A DNA stretch of 64,000 nucleotides from Prosapia bicincta (taxonomy: Eukaryota > Arthropoda > Insecta > Hemiptera > Cercopidae). The translations under genes were made by a program, and so were the position numbers. The stretch lies in NCBI GenBank assembly GCA_036971475.1, contig JBAIZL010000376.1, forward strand, positions 4,074,001-4,138,000. The letters run 5' to 3'. This document shows positions 1-9,779 of this stretch, in pieces (within the stretch, counting starts at the first letter, position 1; each line of letters begins with the position of its first letter). Under the pieces are notes generated by a model. That model had not been told where the DNA came from, did not search any database, and worked only from the letters and a program-made list of their open reading frames with translations.

Positions 1-128
1 CCAGTCCAAAAGTACGGTATTTATTATTGAAAAGTCAAATTCATTTTCAATCAAACTTAAGCTGACTTGCATAATGTAAGCTATTAGCGTTACATCAGTT
101 AATTCATCTGGTCCTGCAAGACAATAGT

Positions 129-1043
129 ATACAAAAGCCAAAATGTGACTTCTCATTGTCCATGTACCTAAAACACAATACTCCTGACGTTATTTATCGT
201 CAGGAGTTTTTGCAGATCCAACAAACTCACCAACACACTGTGACTATATTCACAGACGGTTCAAAACTGGACAATGGGATAGGTTGTGCATTTTATATGG
301 AAGGACAAACTTTCACTTACGGATTGCCCTCAGCCTGTAGTGTTTTTACTGCAGAACGTTATGCAATTTTCCAAGCTTTAAGATCAATTCCGTCTGCAAA
401 ATCTAAATATCTTGTGTGTTGTGATTCCAAAAGTGCTCTCCAGGCTATTCAGGAAATGTACACTAAGAACCCTTTGGTTGGAGACATCTTGTGCTCTATA
501 CACAGGCTCCAATTACGAGGTGTCGAGGTGTCATTTCTCTGGGTGCCTGGTCACTGTGGAATATTCGGAAACACTAAAGCAGATGAAGGTGCAAAATTAG
601 CTACAGGTATGTTGCCATCGACACAACGTGTGATGGCATCAGATTTTGTATGCAAAGTTAAAACTACACTATTCTCTGTTTGGAATGAAGAATGGCAAAA
701 TGTAAATAGAAACAAGCTGAGGGACATCAAAAATACCGCCCGACCATGGAGGACATCTGTTCGTTCGAATCGTAGGGAGGAAGTGGTGGTTACTCGACTT
801 CGCATCGGCCACTCTTTGTTAACGCATGGATGGTTGATGCGACATGAGGATCCACCACTATGTCCGTTTTGTAGAAATAATATTACAATCAAGCATATCC
901 TGCTTGATTGTAATGAGTTGACAAATTTATATATACGTTACGATCTTCGAGGTAGTTTAAAGGTGGTTTTAAGAGACGATGGCACGGCTATCGACCGTGT
1001 CCTCGCTTTCTTACGCCACCTTAATATATTTAATAATATTTAA
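129..1043 (+). pseudogene. ORF2 C-terminal fragment (RNase H plus zinc finger), family A
   Basis: The frame is open from the truncation point to the stop at 1041-1043. RNase H acidic positions are visible: TDGSKLD, TAERYAI (other copies have TAELYAI), CCDSKSA and the GHCGIFGNTKADE block. A C-terminal CX2CX7HX4C finger (CPFC...HILLDC) follows. It lacks the endonuclease and reverse transcriptase, and there is no promoter or natural start, so it is a non-functional 3' fragment. It is nearly identical to the end of the intact ORF2 at 5627-9322. Confidence 0.88.
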
Positions 1044-1230
1044 ATTTTGTATAATTTTAGGTTCTTTAGTTTTAGATTATTACATTTAGTTTTAAACATT
1101 TATTTTATTTTATTCTGTTTTATTTTGATTAGTTTTATTTATGAAGTATTATTTTAAAAACACAACTTTAGTTAGGCGATGATAACCTCAATAGGTTTTT
1201 CGCCTGGAAAAAAAAAAAAAAAAAAAAAAA
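129..1230 (+). mobile_element. LINE family A, 5'-truncated copy (RNase H end)
   Basis: Sequence similarity to the other A copies begins near 129, at the last part of ORF2, and runs through the 3' UTR, the 3' hairpin (1175-1204) and a pure A tail (1208-1230). The left 128 bases are unrelated. No TSD is visible between the flank near 128 and the GC-rich flank after 1230. This is an ordinary dead-on-arrival LINE insertion truncated to about 1.1 kb. Confidence 0.9.
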
Positions 1231-1632
1231 CGCGCGGAAGTTTATCTTTCTCTTCTTCTCTCGCAATCCCCCCCCACACCCACTGCAACCCCCTGCGGCT
1301 ATCTTATTGTCCGGCCCCTGATTCTTGACAAGGGTCATAAACCGCCTCTGGCTTACCGTTCTTTTCACATATCGATCAATTCATCACATTCAAGCAGAAT
1401 AATCTTGTCTGGGAATTGTTTTATTTTGCTCGAAGGCAGAGATTTAATTTTTAATCTTACAGATGAGTTTCACCAACCGAAAGTACCGTTTGGCTTATAA
1501 CAGTAAAAATTGAGAAGAGGTTGTGATTTTATAAACTTTATATGTATTTTGGTAAAACACATATTTATGTTGTATAGAAGCAACTATTGTAAAATACCCT
1601 GTGACTTAGACTAAATATGTTTTACCACCAAC
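1231..1632. other. Unassigned stretch, probable GPCR intron
   Basis: There is a C-rich patch with a CCCCCCCC run near 1270, then ordinary AT-rich sequence. No coding, RNA or repeat signal is recognised. If the exon at 1633-1801 is read on the minus strand, this is the beginning of its downstream intron, interrupted by the LINE at 129-1230. Confidence 0.4.
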
Positions 1633-1801
1633 CTGTGCTGATCATTTTGGGCATCGTGCCTGCAGCTGCCTTCACGTTGGAAAATAGATGTAGCGTTATG
1701 AGCCGAAAGTATTTTCACTGAAGTGTATAAAAACAGTATCATGTTACAAAGTAGTATAACTCCCATAGGCCCATAGAAGTATGCTATTGTTGACTCTGGA
1801 T
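1633..1801 (-). CDS. Methuselah-like GPCR exon (TM5 region)
   Basis: The minus strand reads DPESTIAYFYGPMGV followed by a hydrophobic run, LLCNMILFLY, then SVKILSAHNATS. This matches the YFYGP(I/M)...LLLLN signature of transmembrane helix 5 in insect Methuselah-like secretin-family receptors. A TTTTCAG acceptor ends at 1802. The exon starts with two bases (AT), which complete the codon left open by the exon at 12424-12614 (A+AT = Asn), giving ...CWFK-N-PEST. The donor is probably CAG|GTTGGT, so the last exon base is 1633. A second possible donor lies 8 bases further on. The reading frame stays open to a stop at 1611, which I take as intronic. Exons for TM6 and TM7 should lie left of the window. 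Confidence 0.75.
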
Positions 1802-1946
1802 CTGAAAAGTCAGTAATTAGATGCATATACACAACCTCAACCTCACGCCTACAAATAAACCAATTAACTATAATAGACTATATATAATAAACTATAATAG
1901 ATAATAATTAACTATTTAAGATTGTTTAATGTAATTTGTAAAAGTG

Positions 1947-2936
1947 TTAATTTGTAAAGAGTTCTTTCTGTTTAGTTGCTGCGGCGACAGTAGCTGCTTT
2001 ACTGTAACCTTCATTTAGTAAACTTGCTACTTGGTAATGTGTGATAGTTCTACCAATATTTTGCTTTAGTAACGTTTCCACTGCTTGTCCGTAGTATGTT
2101 TTCAATGGCGACATGAATGCCACATCAAGCGGCTGCATTTTATGGGAGCAGTGTGGAGGTAAACACACAATGTGTACTCCATTAGCAAGTTCTAAGAATT
2201 CCAGATTCCTGGTATGAGAATAGTGTCCGCCTAATACTAAAATTACAGGGTCTTTGGTTGGTTTTACATTAGATAAAAATTGCCACCGGAACCATTCAAG
2301 AAAATTTTCAGACTGGATCCATCCAGATTTGGGGCTCCATCTAGAAGCTCAGATTTTATGTTTACTCTAGGGAAATTAAGCATGGGTGATACATAAAGCC
2401 CTGTAGCACTCATGCAGCTGACCATTGTTACCAAAGATCCTCTTTCAGGTGAAGATACAGCACCTACCTGCCGTTTTCTTTTTAAAGCTGTGCCTTTACT
2501 CGCTTATTTCTGGACAACGGTTAACCCAGTTTTATCCACATTGTATAGTTTACTTGGAGAATATTTAATAACTCCAATCAAAGGTTCAAGGAGGTCAAAA
2601 AGAAGTATTTACATTATCTGGGGGAAAACCCCTATTTCTTCCCATGGAAGTCAATTCTGGCTTTCGAAGCGTCAACTCTCGATGTCTTTTCATAAAACCT
2701 CGTAGTTATTTCCAACCAGCTTTTTGGAAATTGGTGCTGAAGGGTTTTTTTTCAGCTAATAATAAAGCAATTTTTTTAAATCTTAACCCCAAAAACCTAC
2801 ATTCCATATCTAAACAATGCCTAACAAATGCATCCTCTATATCTTTATCTAGTATGGGCCGCCTTCCAACCTTTATATTTAGAGGTCGTGCGAAACGAAG
2901 CGAGCTCTGACCTTGAACGGGAAAATAGTTATACAA
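1947..2936 (-). pseudogene. pogo-like DDE transposase remnant
   Basis: Read on the minus strand, pieces in several frames follow the order of a pogo/jerky-type transposase. An N-terminal DNA-binding region is first (RRPILDKDIEDAFVRHCLDM, about 2740-2860). Next come a first catalytic region NVDKTGL (about 2526-2546; usual form NVDETGL), GSLVTMVSCMSATGLYVSPM (about 2390-2450), VILVLGGHYSHTRN (about 2200-2250) and LPPHCSHKMQPLDVAF (about 2120-2165). Stops and frame changes interrupt it. The second catalytic Asp, normally in LDGH, is Gly here (LGGH). Terminal repeats were not identified. It lies in the GPCR intron between the TM4 and TM5 exons. A second fragment of the same kind of transposase is at 9780-9966. 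Confidence 0.75.
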
Positions 2937-3162
2937 CTGGTTTTGGAGTGGTGGGGCGGCAGGTCGTCAGTCTGCTGCTTTCACCCGCCGGTTTCACATC
3001 GTAAATACGCGTCGTGCTAAACACCTAGTCTTACTTGTTTTGATTAGTTAGTGTTTAATAGAAAAAAAGTGTATTAACTTCTAGTTAAGTTTAATTTTTA
3101 GTGTAGTGTAGTGTTTGGTTTAACTAGTTCGTTGACTGTTTTCCATTAAGTGTGACGTTAAA

Positions 3163-3757
3163 ATGGCTGTCAACAGGCCAAACAATAAGGTCGGTGGTAA
3201 AATTCTACACAGCCAAGCAAGAGAAATAATTTTTAATTTGCACAATTTTATGAAAAGAGAAGCTGAAGAAGGACCAATATTATTGAAACAAGTTCAACAA
3301 CGAGTTGCGAATGCTGCGGGACTGTCCAAGACAACTGTGAAACGAATTTTGAGTGAACATAGAACCGCGCCGGCAACAGGACCTCACTTTTCAACGCCAA
3401 GGAAAACATGGAGTAAAAAAAATATAAAAAACATCTTATGACGACTTCGACAAGACTGTTATTAGGCGGACTGTACATGAGTTCCACAAGATGGATGGAC
3501 AACGCCCTACGCTTCCTGTATTGAAAGAAAAAATTGGGTTTAGGGGAGGCTTATGGGCTCTGAGACAAGTTCTTAAGGAACTAAACTTCAAATGGAGGAA
3601 ATCTGCAGATAAAAGAAAGCTGCTGACGGAAAAGCATGAAATAAGAGAACCGAGGGTCCGTTTTCTTAGGCAAATAAAACGCTATAGGGAGGAAGGTCGA
3701 CCCATTATTTACACAGATGAGACATACGTGCATGCTTCCCATACTAAACCCCAATCC
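3163..3757 (+). pseudogene. Tc1/mariner-superfamily transposase, N-terminal half, cut by LINE A1
   Basis: The first frame starts at ATG 3163 and encodes a helix-turn-helix-like region (LSKTTVKRILSEHR) up to 3441. It stops within an A-rich run. Coding sense continues in another frame from about 3440 (DDFDKTVIRR...), through LKEKIGFRGGLWALRQVLKE, to YTDETYVHASHTKP near 3710-3750, where YTDE holds the first catalytic Asp. The protein ends where LINE A1 begins at 3758, so the DNA-AHS and C-terminal catalytic parts are absent. They do not reappear beyond the A1 tail at 9511. The one-base frame change in the A run and the truncation make it inactive. Confidence 0.78.
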
Positions 3758-4339
3758 CCCGCAGGGGGGTGCGGACTAGCCGCACCTACGAGGGATTTGG
3801 CGTCCCTCGCGGTACCCTAGCCTAACACTACACCACTCACACAAAGCATACACATACACGTACACACACCAACACAATATATATACACATTTCAACACTT
3901 ACATCTTCTCTTAGGGAATTTGACTGGTCAGAATCGTTGCGCGTTGGGAGTGCTGAAAGGTCCAGAGCTTGACAAACTCTGGTCTGGGACGCTGATGTGA
4001 GCTTGCTCTGCCGAAGACGTATGCGCGGTTGCTGGTCCGCTAACCACTTCGGTCCTTGGTCAGGGAGTGTCCGCGGTGCACAGGTGTCGGAGCCTGTGCA
4101 CAGTATTACGAGTTCTCGACTGATGCCCATCCAGTCGAGCTGAGGAGGAAACTATGGGCCCCAGAGTTCCGGGGGTTGGAAATGATCGAAAGTGATCCAT
4201 GGGTGTACCCGTTCTCATAGTCTCGCCCGTAACGCCTGACACGATGGTTAGCTTAAAACTATTTATGGAAAACCAACAATAGTCCAACCAAACAATCAAC
4301 CAGAGTAGTGTAAAGAGGCGTCGTGAGGTTTCTCCGAAG
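3758..4339 (+). promoter_or_regulatory. 5' UTR of LINE A1 with terminal three-way-junction fold
   Basis: The first 61 bases can form two perfect 7-bp hairpins: GGTGCGG/CCGCACC (3768-3774 with 3780-3786) and CGAGGGA/TCCCTCG (3789-3795 with 3803-3809). They are closed by AGGG/CCCT (3763-3766 with 3815-3818). A CA-rich tract (3820-3900) follows. A third hairpin comes next, CCAGAG/CTCTGG with a 9-nt loop (3962-3982). The original ORF1 start at about 4265 is followed after five codons by TAG, so this region runs to the next in-frame ATG at 4340. A promoter is expected internally in such LINEs, but no specific promoter motif is claimed. Confidence 0.75.
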
Positions 4340-5620
4340 ATGCCTAGCGAAGTAAACGTGACGAGTAAAGAGATGCATGTAGCATCAGCCAAACTACCGC
4401 CTAAGTTTTTAATTGTTTCCTGCGCTGAAGACGGAAAAGATCTATCGAAGGTATCGCCTTTTCTCATAAATAAGGCTATAACTGGATGTGCAGCAGGACC
4501 TGTCCCTTCCATAAAAAAGTTACGCAATGGAACACTGCTGTTAGAAACAAGCAATTCGAAACAGTCACAGCTATTATTAAAAATGAACTCCTTCTTTGAT
4601 CAGGTCAAGGTTTCGGTGGCCCCCCACAAAACCTTGAATTCATCAAAGGGAGTAATATCATGCAGGGATCTTTTGTATGTCCGTGAGGATGAAATAAGAT
4701 CTGAACTGGAATCGGAAGGTGTAACTGAAGTCGTACGAATTATGAGGATGGAAAACGGTCAGAGAGTTCCAACAACATCATTAATCCTGACATTCGGGAA
4801 ACCATCTATCCCGGAATATTTATATGCTGGCTATCAACGGCTTCCTGTTCGGCCCTACGTTCCCAATCCACGGCGGTGCTTTAAATGCCAACGTTTTGGA
4901 CACGTCAGCTCTTCTTGCTCCAAGCCAGAGGTATGCGGACAGTGCGCATCTGAAGGCCATACTGATAAGGTTTGCACAAGTGCTCCGAAATGCCCAAACT
5001 GTGCTGGTGATCACCCTGCTCGCTCCTTTAACTGCCCAAAGTTCAAGAAGGAGAAAGCGATCCTCAGCATAATGGCAAAGGATAAAACATCTTTCCACGA
5101 AGCAAAAAAGAAGTTCAAGTCAACTCAACCTAGACTTGAAACAAAATCTTATGCCTCAGCTACCACCACTGAAAAGTCGTGTTCCAACTGTGTTGAGCTA
5201 AATAAAAAAATTGAACTTCTCACTGAGCAACTTAATCAGTTATTAGCATTAGTGACTAAAAACATGGTTTCCAACTCAAAGACTAATGTAGAATGTACGG
5301 AAAAACCTCCATTGCCAGTTACCTCTGCGAAAATTATAAGAAGTAAGACACTATTAGAGACAAATATGAAAAACGTTAAAACTCCTAATACGAATAATAA
5401 AAATAAGAACAAAGCTGCACCTGTGAAAGTAGGTGCAAAATCACAAGCGACTCAAAAGAGGACCATTTCAAACTCCTCTTCTGAGTCAAAAAACTCTTCA
5501 GATTCCACCACTACAATAGTGGTGATGGAATCTGATGACTCTCTGCCTGGAACGACCAACATTCCAGGCCAGCGAATTTGCAATGACAGCAACGAGAGCC
5601 AGGTGAATCCATTTCACTAA
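4340..5620 (+). CDS. LINE A1 ORF1, Gag-like RNA-binding protein with three zinc knuckles
   Basis: ORF1 proteins of I/Jockey-type LINEs coat element RNA into ribonucleoprotein particles and chaperone target-primed reverse transcription. Here, 426 residues from the internal ATG contain a probable RRM-like region (about 20-150), then three zinc knuckles at about 180-193 and 199-212 (both CX2CX4HX4C) and 218-232 (CX2CX3HX6C). A coiled-coil-like stretch (LNKKIELLTEQLNQLL) and a basic, Ser-rich tail follow. Relative to the copies at 27471 and 59674, the true start is at about 4265 and codon 6 is TAG, so about 25 N-terminal residues are lost unless the internal ATG is used. The stop TAA precedes the ORF2 ATG by 6 nt. 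Confidence 0.88.
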   Translation: MPSEVNVTSKEMHVASAKLPPKFLIVSCAEDGKDLSKVSPFLINKAITGCAAGPVPSIKKLRNGTLLLETSNSKQSQLLLKMNSFFDQVKVSVAPHKTLNSSKGVISCRDLLYVREDEIRSELESEGVTEVVRIMRMENGQRVPTTSLILTFGKPSIPEYLYAGYQRLPVRPYVPNPRRCFKCQRFGHVSSSCSKPEVCGQCASEGHTDKVCTSAPKCPNCAGDHPARSFNCPKFKKEKAILSIMAKDKTSFHEAKKKFKSTQPRLETKSYASATTTEKSCSNCVELNKKIELLTEQLNQLLALVTKNMVSNSKTNVECTEKPPLPVTSAKIIRSKTLLETNMKNVKTPNTNNKNKNKAAPVKVGAKSQATQKRTISNSSSESKNSSDSTTTIVVMESDDSLPGTTNIPGQRICNDSNESQVNPFH

Positions 5621-5626
5621 AATACG

Positions 5627-8600
5627 ATGTCCACACCTAAACAATCCGTGATTCAGTGGAACATTAACGGTGTTAAAAGTCACATTGAGGATCTCAAATT
5701 AATTGTAAGGGATGTGTCCCCTATGTACTTTTGTATTCAGGAGACACATCTCCATGAATCGCACAATTTCCATCTAAGGGAGTATTCAGTTTACAGATCG
5801 GACTTCGTTACAGAAAATCGAGCTAGAGGTGGCGTAGCCATTCTAGCCCGTGACTGTGTCGACGCCGTTTCTCTGAACTTAATAACTCCCTTACAAGCAG
5901 TAGCAATTCAAACAGCTGTTCCATACAAACTCACTCTATGTTGTGTCTACCTCCCACCTAGTGACAACCTGCAACAGAGAGATCTTGTAGACCTTATAAA
6001 TCAGTTACCGACTCCGTTTTTATTAGTGGGCGATTTCAATGCCCACCATGTTTCATGGGGTTCCACAGAATGCAACCCGCGAGGTAATCTGATCGAAAGC
6101 ATCAGATCGGAACTGGATTTATACCTGCTAAATGACGGTTCTCCGACACATTTAGCAGCGTCAACAGGTGGATGGACAGCTGTAGACTTGTCATTATGCA
6201 GTCCTGTCTTGGCTACAAGGCTAAAATGGTCAGCATTGTCTGATCTTTACAGTAGTGACCACATCCCTATTGAGATCTCTTTGTGTGACTCCTCTCCCTG
6301 TTGTGTTCGACATCCCCGTTGGATCCTGAAAAAAGCCAACTGGGAACAATTTTCACAAGATCTAGAATCACTGGACGTGGATTACTTGGCTCCCATTGAT
6401 GACATTGTAAATTCATTTACAAAAACCGTTTTGAATGCCGCCGGAAAGGCAATTCCGAAAACCTCATCCAAACCACGACGACCACCTGTTCCGTGGTGGA
6501 ATGATGAGTGCACTGTGATCCTTCGTCAACGGAGAAAAGCTTTGAACCAGTTCAAGAGACATCCAACGAGTGAAAACCTGGAAAAATATAAAATCTTCCG
6601 TGCGAAAGCACGGAGAATATTTAGGCAAAGTAAACGAGAATCATGGTCGCAGTACATTGGCTCAATTACAAGAACTACAGCTCCATCCACAGTATGGAAG
6701 AAATTACGATCAGTCTGTGGCATTTCCGTTCCGATGCCATTAATTTCATTAAGGCATCCAGATGGAGTTATGACCACGGACTGTGAGGAAATTGCCAATG
6801 TGCTAGCGTTATCGTTCTCAAAACATTCTTCATCTTCTGCATACAAGGACGCTTTCCAGGTGTTCAAACATAAACAGGAAGCCTTACCTTTCACCGTTGG
6901 ATTGTCTGGAGATTCTTGTTTGAATATCGATTTCTCTATCGATGAACTAGAGTCAGCTCTCTCGTCAACGAAGGATTCAGCTCCAGGCCCGGATGATATT
7001 GTACACTCCATGATTAAAAATCTACCACCGTCGGCAAAACTAATTCTCCTTGGGATATACAACCGTATATTCGAGGAGCAGGGTTTTCCCGATGCATGGT
7101 TAGAAGCGACAATAATTCCTCTTCTAAAACAAGGAAAGGACAAAACTAATCCCAGTAGTTACAGACCCATCTCTCTGACCAGCTGCTTATGCAAACTACT
7201 GGAGAAGATGGTCAACCGTCGTCTTGTCTGGTATCTAGAAACAAACAAACTTCTTTCTAACGTTCAGTGTGGTTCCAGACAAGGACGTTCATCAGTTGAC
7301 CAATTGGTTTTGTTGGAGTCAGCTATACAGAATGCCTTCATCTTACGACAAACACTGGTAGCTGTTTTCTTTGACCTTGAGAAGGCATATGACATGGCAT
7401 GGAGAAGAGGAATTTTGAACGTATTGAAATCATGGGGTATACAAGGTAACATTCTTGCTTTTATAAAAAATTATTTGAATAACAGGACTTTCCGTGTACG
7501 TCTAGGAGGCATATATTCTGATCGTTGCGAACTAGAGAATGGTGTACCACAGGGTGGCGTTTTGAATGTGACGCTGTTTGCTGTTGCCATTAACAGCGTC
7601 ACTTCAAACGTACAGTCACCAGTCCACTGTTCCCTGTTTGTAGACGATTTTTGTATATATATGGCTGCTAGAAGTATGGCAACAGCGGAAAGATCCTTAC
7701 AATTAGTAATTAATAAATTGCAAGAGTGGACCAAATCTACGGGCTTCAAGTTTTCGGCTTCGAAGACCCAGTGTATAGCATTTAGTCGTCGCAGGCAACA
7801 TCAGGAACCTATTCTTTATCTTGATGGTACGCGGCTTCAAACCGCGGATAATGTGAGATTTTTGGGTCTTTTATTGGATAAAAGACTTTCATGGAGTCCT
7901 CATGTTCGTGATTTGAAGGTGAGATGCAGCAAGATATTGGATATGTTGAGAGTTCTAAGTGGTACAAATTTTGGAGCAGACAGAACCTGTATGCTCCGTT
8001 TCTATCGCGCCGTTGTAAGATCGCGCATAGATTACGGCTGTATAGCCTATTCATCTGCTCGACCTACGGTTCTGAAACTCCTGGATTCAATACATCACGC
8101 TGGTCTTAGACTTTCTACTGGTGCTTTTAGATCAAGCCCAATCTCCAGACTTCTAGTTGAAGCTGGAGAACCATCTCTCTCTATGCGACGTCAAATGCTA
8201 CAAATTTCTTACTACACTGGTCTTCGAAGTAAACCTAAACATCCGGCATTCAAAACAGTTTTTGATAACTATCTCGAGGATCGTTACAATGTGCGTCAAC
8301 GTTCAACTGCTCCTTTCGGAATAAGAACGTTGCGCATTTTTAGCAATCTAAATTTAGAACATCCACCTATATTCGAACGAACACCATGCTACATCCCTCC
8401 ATGGACAATACAAAAGCCAAAATGTGACTTCTCATTGTCCATGTACCAAAAACACAATACTCCTGACGTTATTTATCGTCAGGAGTTTTTGCAGATTCAA
8501 CAAACTCACCAACATACTGTGACTATATTTACAGACGGTTCAAAACTGGACAGTGGGATAGGTTGTGCATTTTATATGGAAGGACAAACTTTCACTTACG

Positions 8601-9322
8601 GATTGCCCTCAGCCTGTAGCGTTTTTACTGCAGAACTTTATGCAATTGTCCAAGCTTTAAGATCAATTCCGTCTGCAAAATCTAAATATCTTGTGTGTTG
8701 TGATTCCAAAAGTGCTCTCCAGGCTATTCAGGAAATGTACACTAAGAACCCTTTAGTTGGAGACATCTTGTGCTCTATACACAGGCTCCAATTACGAGGT
8801 GTCGAGGTGTCATTTCTCTGGGTGCCTGGTCACTGTGGAATATTCGGAAACACTAAAGCAGATGAAGGTGCAAAATTAGCTACAGGTATGTTGCCATCGA
8901 CACAACGTGTGATGGCATCAGATTTTGTATGCAAAGTTAAAACTACACTATTCTCTGTTTGGAATGAAGAATGGCAAAATGTAAATAGAAACAAGCTGAG
9001 GGACATCAAAAATACCGTCCGACCATGGAGGACATCTGTTCGTTCGAATCGTAGGGAGGAAGTGGTGGTAACTCGACTTCGCATCGGCCACTCTTTGTTA
9101 ACGCATGGATGGTTGATGCGACATGAGGATCCACCACTATGTCCGTTTTGTAGAAATAATATTACAATCAAGCATATCCTGCTTGATTGTGATAAGTTGG
9201 AAAATTTGTACATACGTTACGGTCTTCGAGGTAGTTTAAAGGTGGTTTTAAGGGACGATGTCACGGCTATCGACCGTGTCATCGCTTTCTTACGCCACCT
9301 GAATCTATTTAATAATATTTAA
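5627..9322 (+). CDS. LINE A1 ORF2, endonuclease-reverse transcriptase-RNase H
   Basis: An uninterrupted 1231-residue polyprotein that nicks the target, copies element RNA there and degrades the RNA strand. The APE-type endonuclease occupies about residues 1-230 (WNINGV, QETHL, GDFNAHH and SSDHIPIE). Reverse transcriptase spans about 400-800, with SSYRPISL, FFDLEKAYD, GVPQGGVL and the catalytic FVDD box at 671-674. RNase H lies at about 960-1100 (TDGSKLD with Asp near 970, TAELYAI, CCDSK, GHCGIFGNTKADE). It ends with a CPFC...H...C finger. All catalytic residues checked are present. The start is set by the ATG 6 nt after ORF1, suggesting coupled re-initiation. The domain order supports I/Jockey-group placement. 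Exact clade is inference. Confidence 0.93.
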   Translation: MSTPKQSVIQWNINGVKSHIEDLKLIVRDVSPMYFCIQETHLHESHNFHLREYSVYRSDFVTENRARGGVAILARDCVDAVSLNLITPLQAVAIQTAVPYKLTLCCVYLPPSDNLQQRDLVDLINQLPTPFLLVGDFNAHHVSWGSTECNPRGNLIESIRSELDLYLLNDGSPTHLAASTGGWTAVDLSLCSPVLATRLKWSALSDLYSSDHIPIEISLCDSSPCCVRHPRWILKKANWEQFSQDLESLDVDYLAPIDDIVNSFTKTVLNAAGKAIPKTSSKPRRPPVPWWNDECTVILRQRRKALNQFKRHPTSENLEKYKIFRAKARRIFRQSKRESWSQYIGSITRTTAPSTVWKKLRSVCGISVPMPLISLRHPDGVMTTDCEEIANVLALSFSKHSSSSAYKDAFQVFKHKQEALPFTVGLSGDSCLNIDFSIDELESALSSTKDSAPGPDDIVHSMIKNLPPSAKLILLGIYNRIFEEQGFPDAWLEATIIPLLKQGKDKTNPSSYRPISLTSCLCKLLEKMVNRRLVWYLETNKLLSNVQCGSRQGRSSVDQLVLLESAIQNAFILRQTLVAVFFDLEKAYDMAWRRGILNVLKSWGIQGNILAFIKNYLNNRTFRVRLGGIYSDRCELENGVPQGGVLNVTLFAVAINSVTSNVQSPVHCSLFVDDFCIYMAARSMATAERSLQLVINKLQEWTKSTGFKFSASKTQCIAFSRRRQHQEPILYLDGTRLQTADNVRFLGLLLDKRLSWSPHVRDLKVRCSKILDMLRVLSGTNFGADRTCMLRFYRAVVRSRIDYGCIAYSSARPTVLKLLDSIHHAGLRLSTGAFRSSPISRLLVEAGEPSLSMRRQMLQISYYTGLRSKPKHPAFKTVFDNYLEDRYNVRQRSTAPFGIRTLRIFSNLNLEHPPIFERTPCYIPPWTIQKPKCDFSLSMYQKHNTPDVIYRQEFLQIQQTHQHTVTIFTDGSKLDSGIGCAFYMEGQTFTYGLPSACSVFTAELYAIVQALRSIPSAKSKYLVCCDSKSALQAIQEMYTKNPLVGDILCSIHRLQLRGVEVSFLWVPGHCGIFGNTKADEGAKLATGMLPSTQRVMASDFVCKVKTTLFSVWNEEWQNVNRNKLRDIKNTVRPWRTSVRSNRREEVVVTRLRIGHSLLTHGWLMRHEDPPLCPFCRNNITIKHILLDCDKLENLYIRYGLRGSLKVVLRDDVTAIDRVIAFLRHLNLFNNI

Positions 9323-9439
9323 ATTATATATAATTTTAGTTTCTTTCTTCTTAGTTACATTTAGTATTAAACATTTATTTTATTTTGTTAAGTTGGTTAG
9401 TTCTATTTTGAAATAATTATTAAAATAAAATTTTAGTTA

Positions 9440-9469
9440 GGCGATGATAACCTCAATAGGTTTTTCGCC
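9440..9469 (+). other. Conserved 3'-terminal hairpin, family A type
   Basis: Outer stem GGCGA/TCGCC and inner stem AACC/GGTT are separated by TGAT on the 5' side and T residues on the 3' side, with a 6-nt loop (TCAATA). It is followed by TGG and the A tail. The same 30-nt structure precedes the tail of every A copy that keeps its 3' end, which makes it a likely binding site for the element's own reverse transcriptase. That role is inferred from other LINEs with 3' stem-loops. Confidence 0.8.
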
Positions 9470-9472
9470 TGG

Positions 9473-9513
<41 letters not shown>

Positions 9514-9779
9514 CATGAATAAGAATTTTCAAATAGGCTGGTAGTATTTGTTTACATAATTTTATTTCATTTAAATTTATCAGCAGTACTTTTTGTTTTT
9601 ACTGGTTTATAAACGGTATATTACAAGTGCAGTATTTATACGTGCAGTAGTTATTTATTTATAGGCAATATTTAAACTCAGGGTAGTACATCGCCGCTTT
9701 GCCGGCACGCCGCGCCGGCGCTTCCCCTACGCCGGCATCACTCCCACCTAACCCTACCTCCTCCCCTACTCGGGGCTCG

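Larger units (their letters stand above)
3758..9510 (+). mobile_element. LINE family A, full-length copy A1
   Basis: The order is complete: 5' hairpin block (3758-3818), 5' UTR, ORF1 (4340-5620), ORF2 (5627-9322), AT-rich 3' UTR, 3' hairpin (9440-9469) and a pure A tail of about 38 nt (9473-9510). The left flank is the Tc1-like transposase and the right flank (TTGCATGAAT...) is unrelated to it. No TSD could be found, so an associated deletion or rearrangement is possible. ORF2 is intact. ORF1 has an early in-frame stop. Confidence 0.93.

Noticed and set aside
551..892. Minus-strand open frame opposite the RNase H region, recurring in many A copies (also 8830-9213, 20723-21088, 56173-56514)
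   Set aside because: It is the antisense of a conserved coding region, has no homology of its own, and is broken in some copies without pattern.
1168..1368. Minus-strand frame across the A tail of the first LINE copy
   Set aside because: It reads the poly(A) as poly-Phe and joins unrelated flanks.
3758..3820. HDV-like self-cleaving ribozyme at the LINE 5' end
   Set aside because: The pairing found is two side-by-side hairpins inside one short closing stem. The nested double-pseudoknot order (P1-P2-P3-P1'-P4-P2') could not be drawn.
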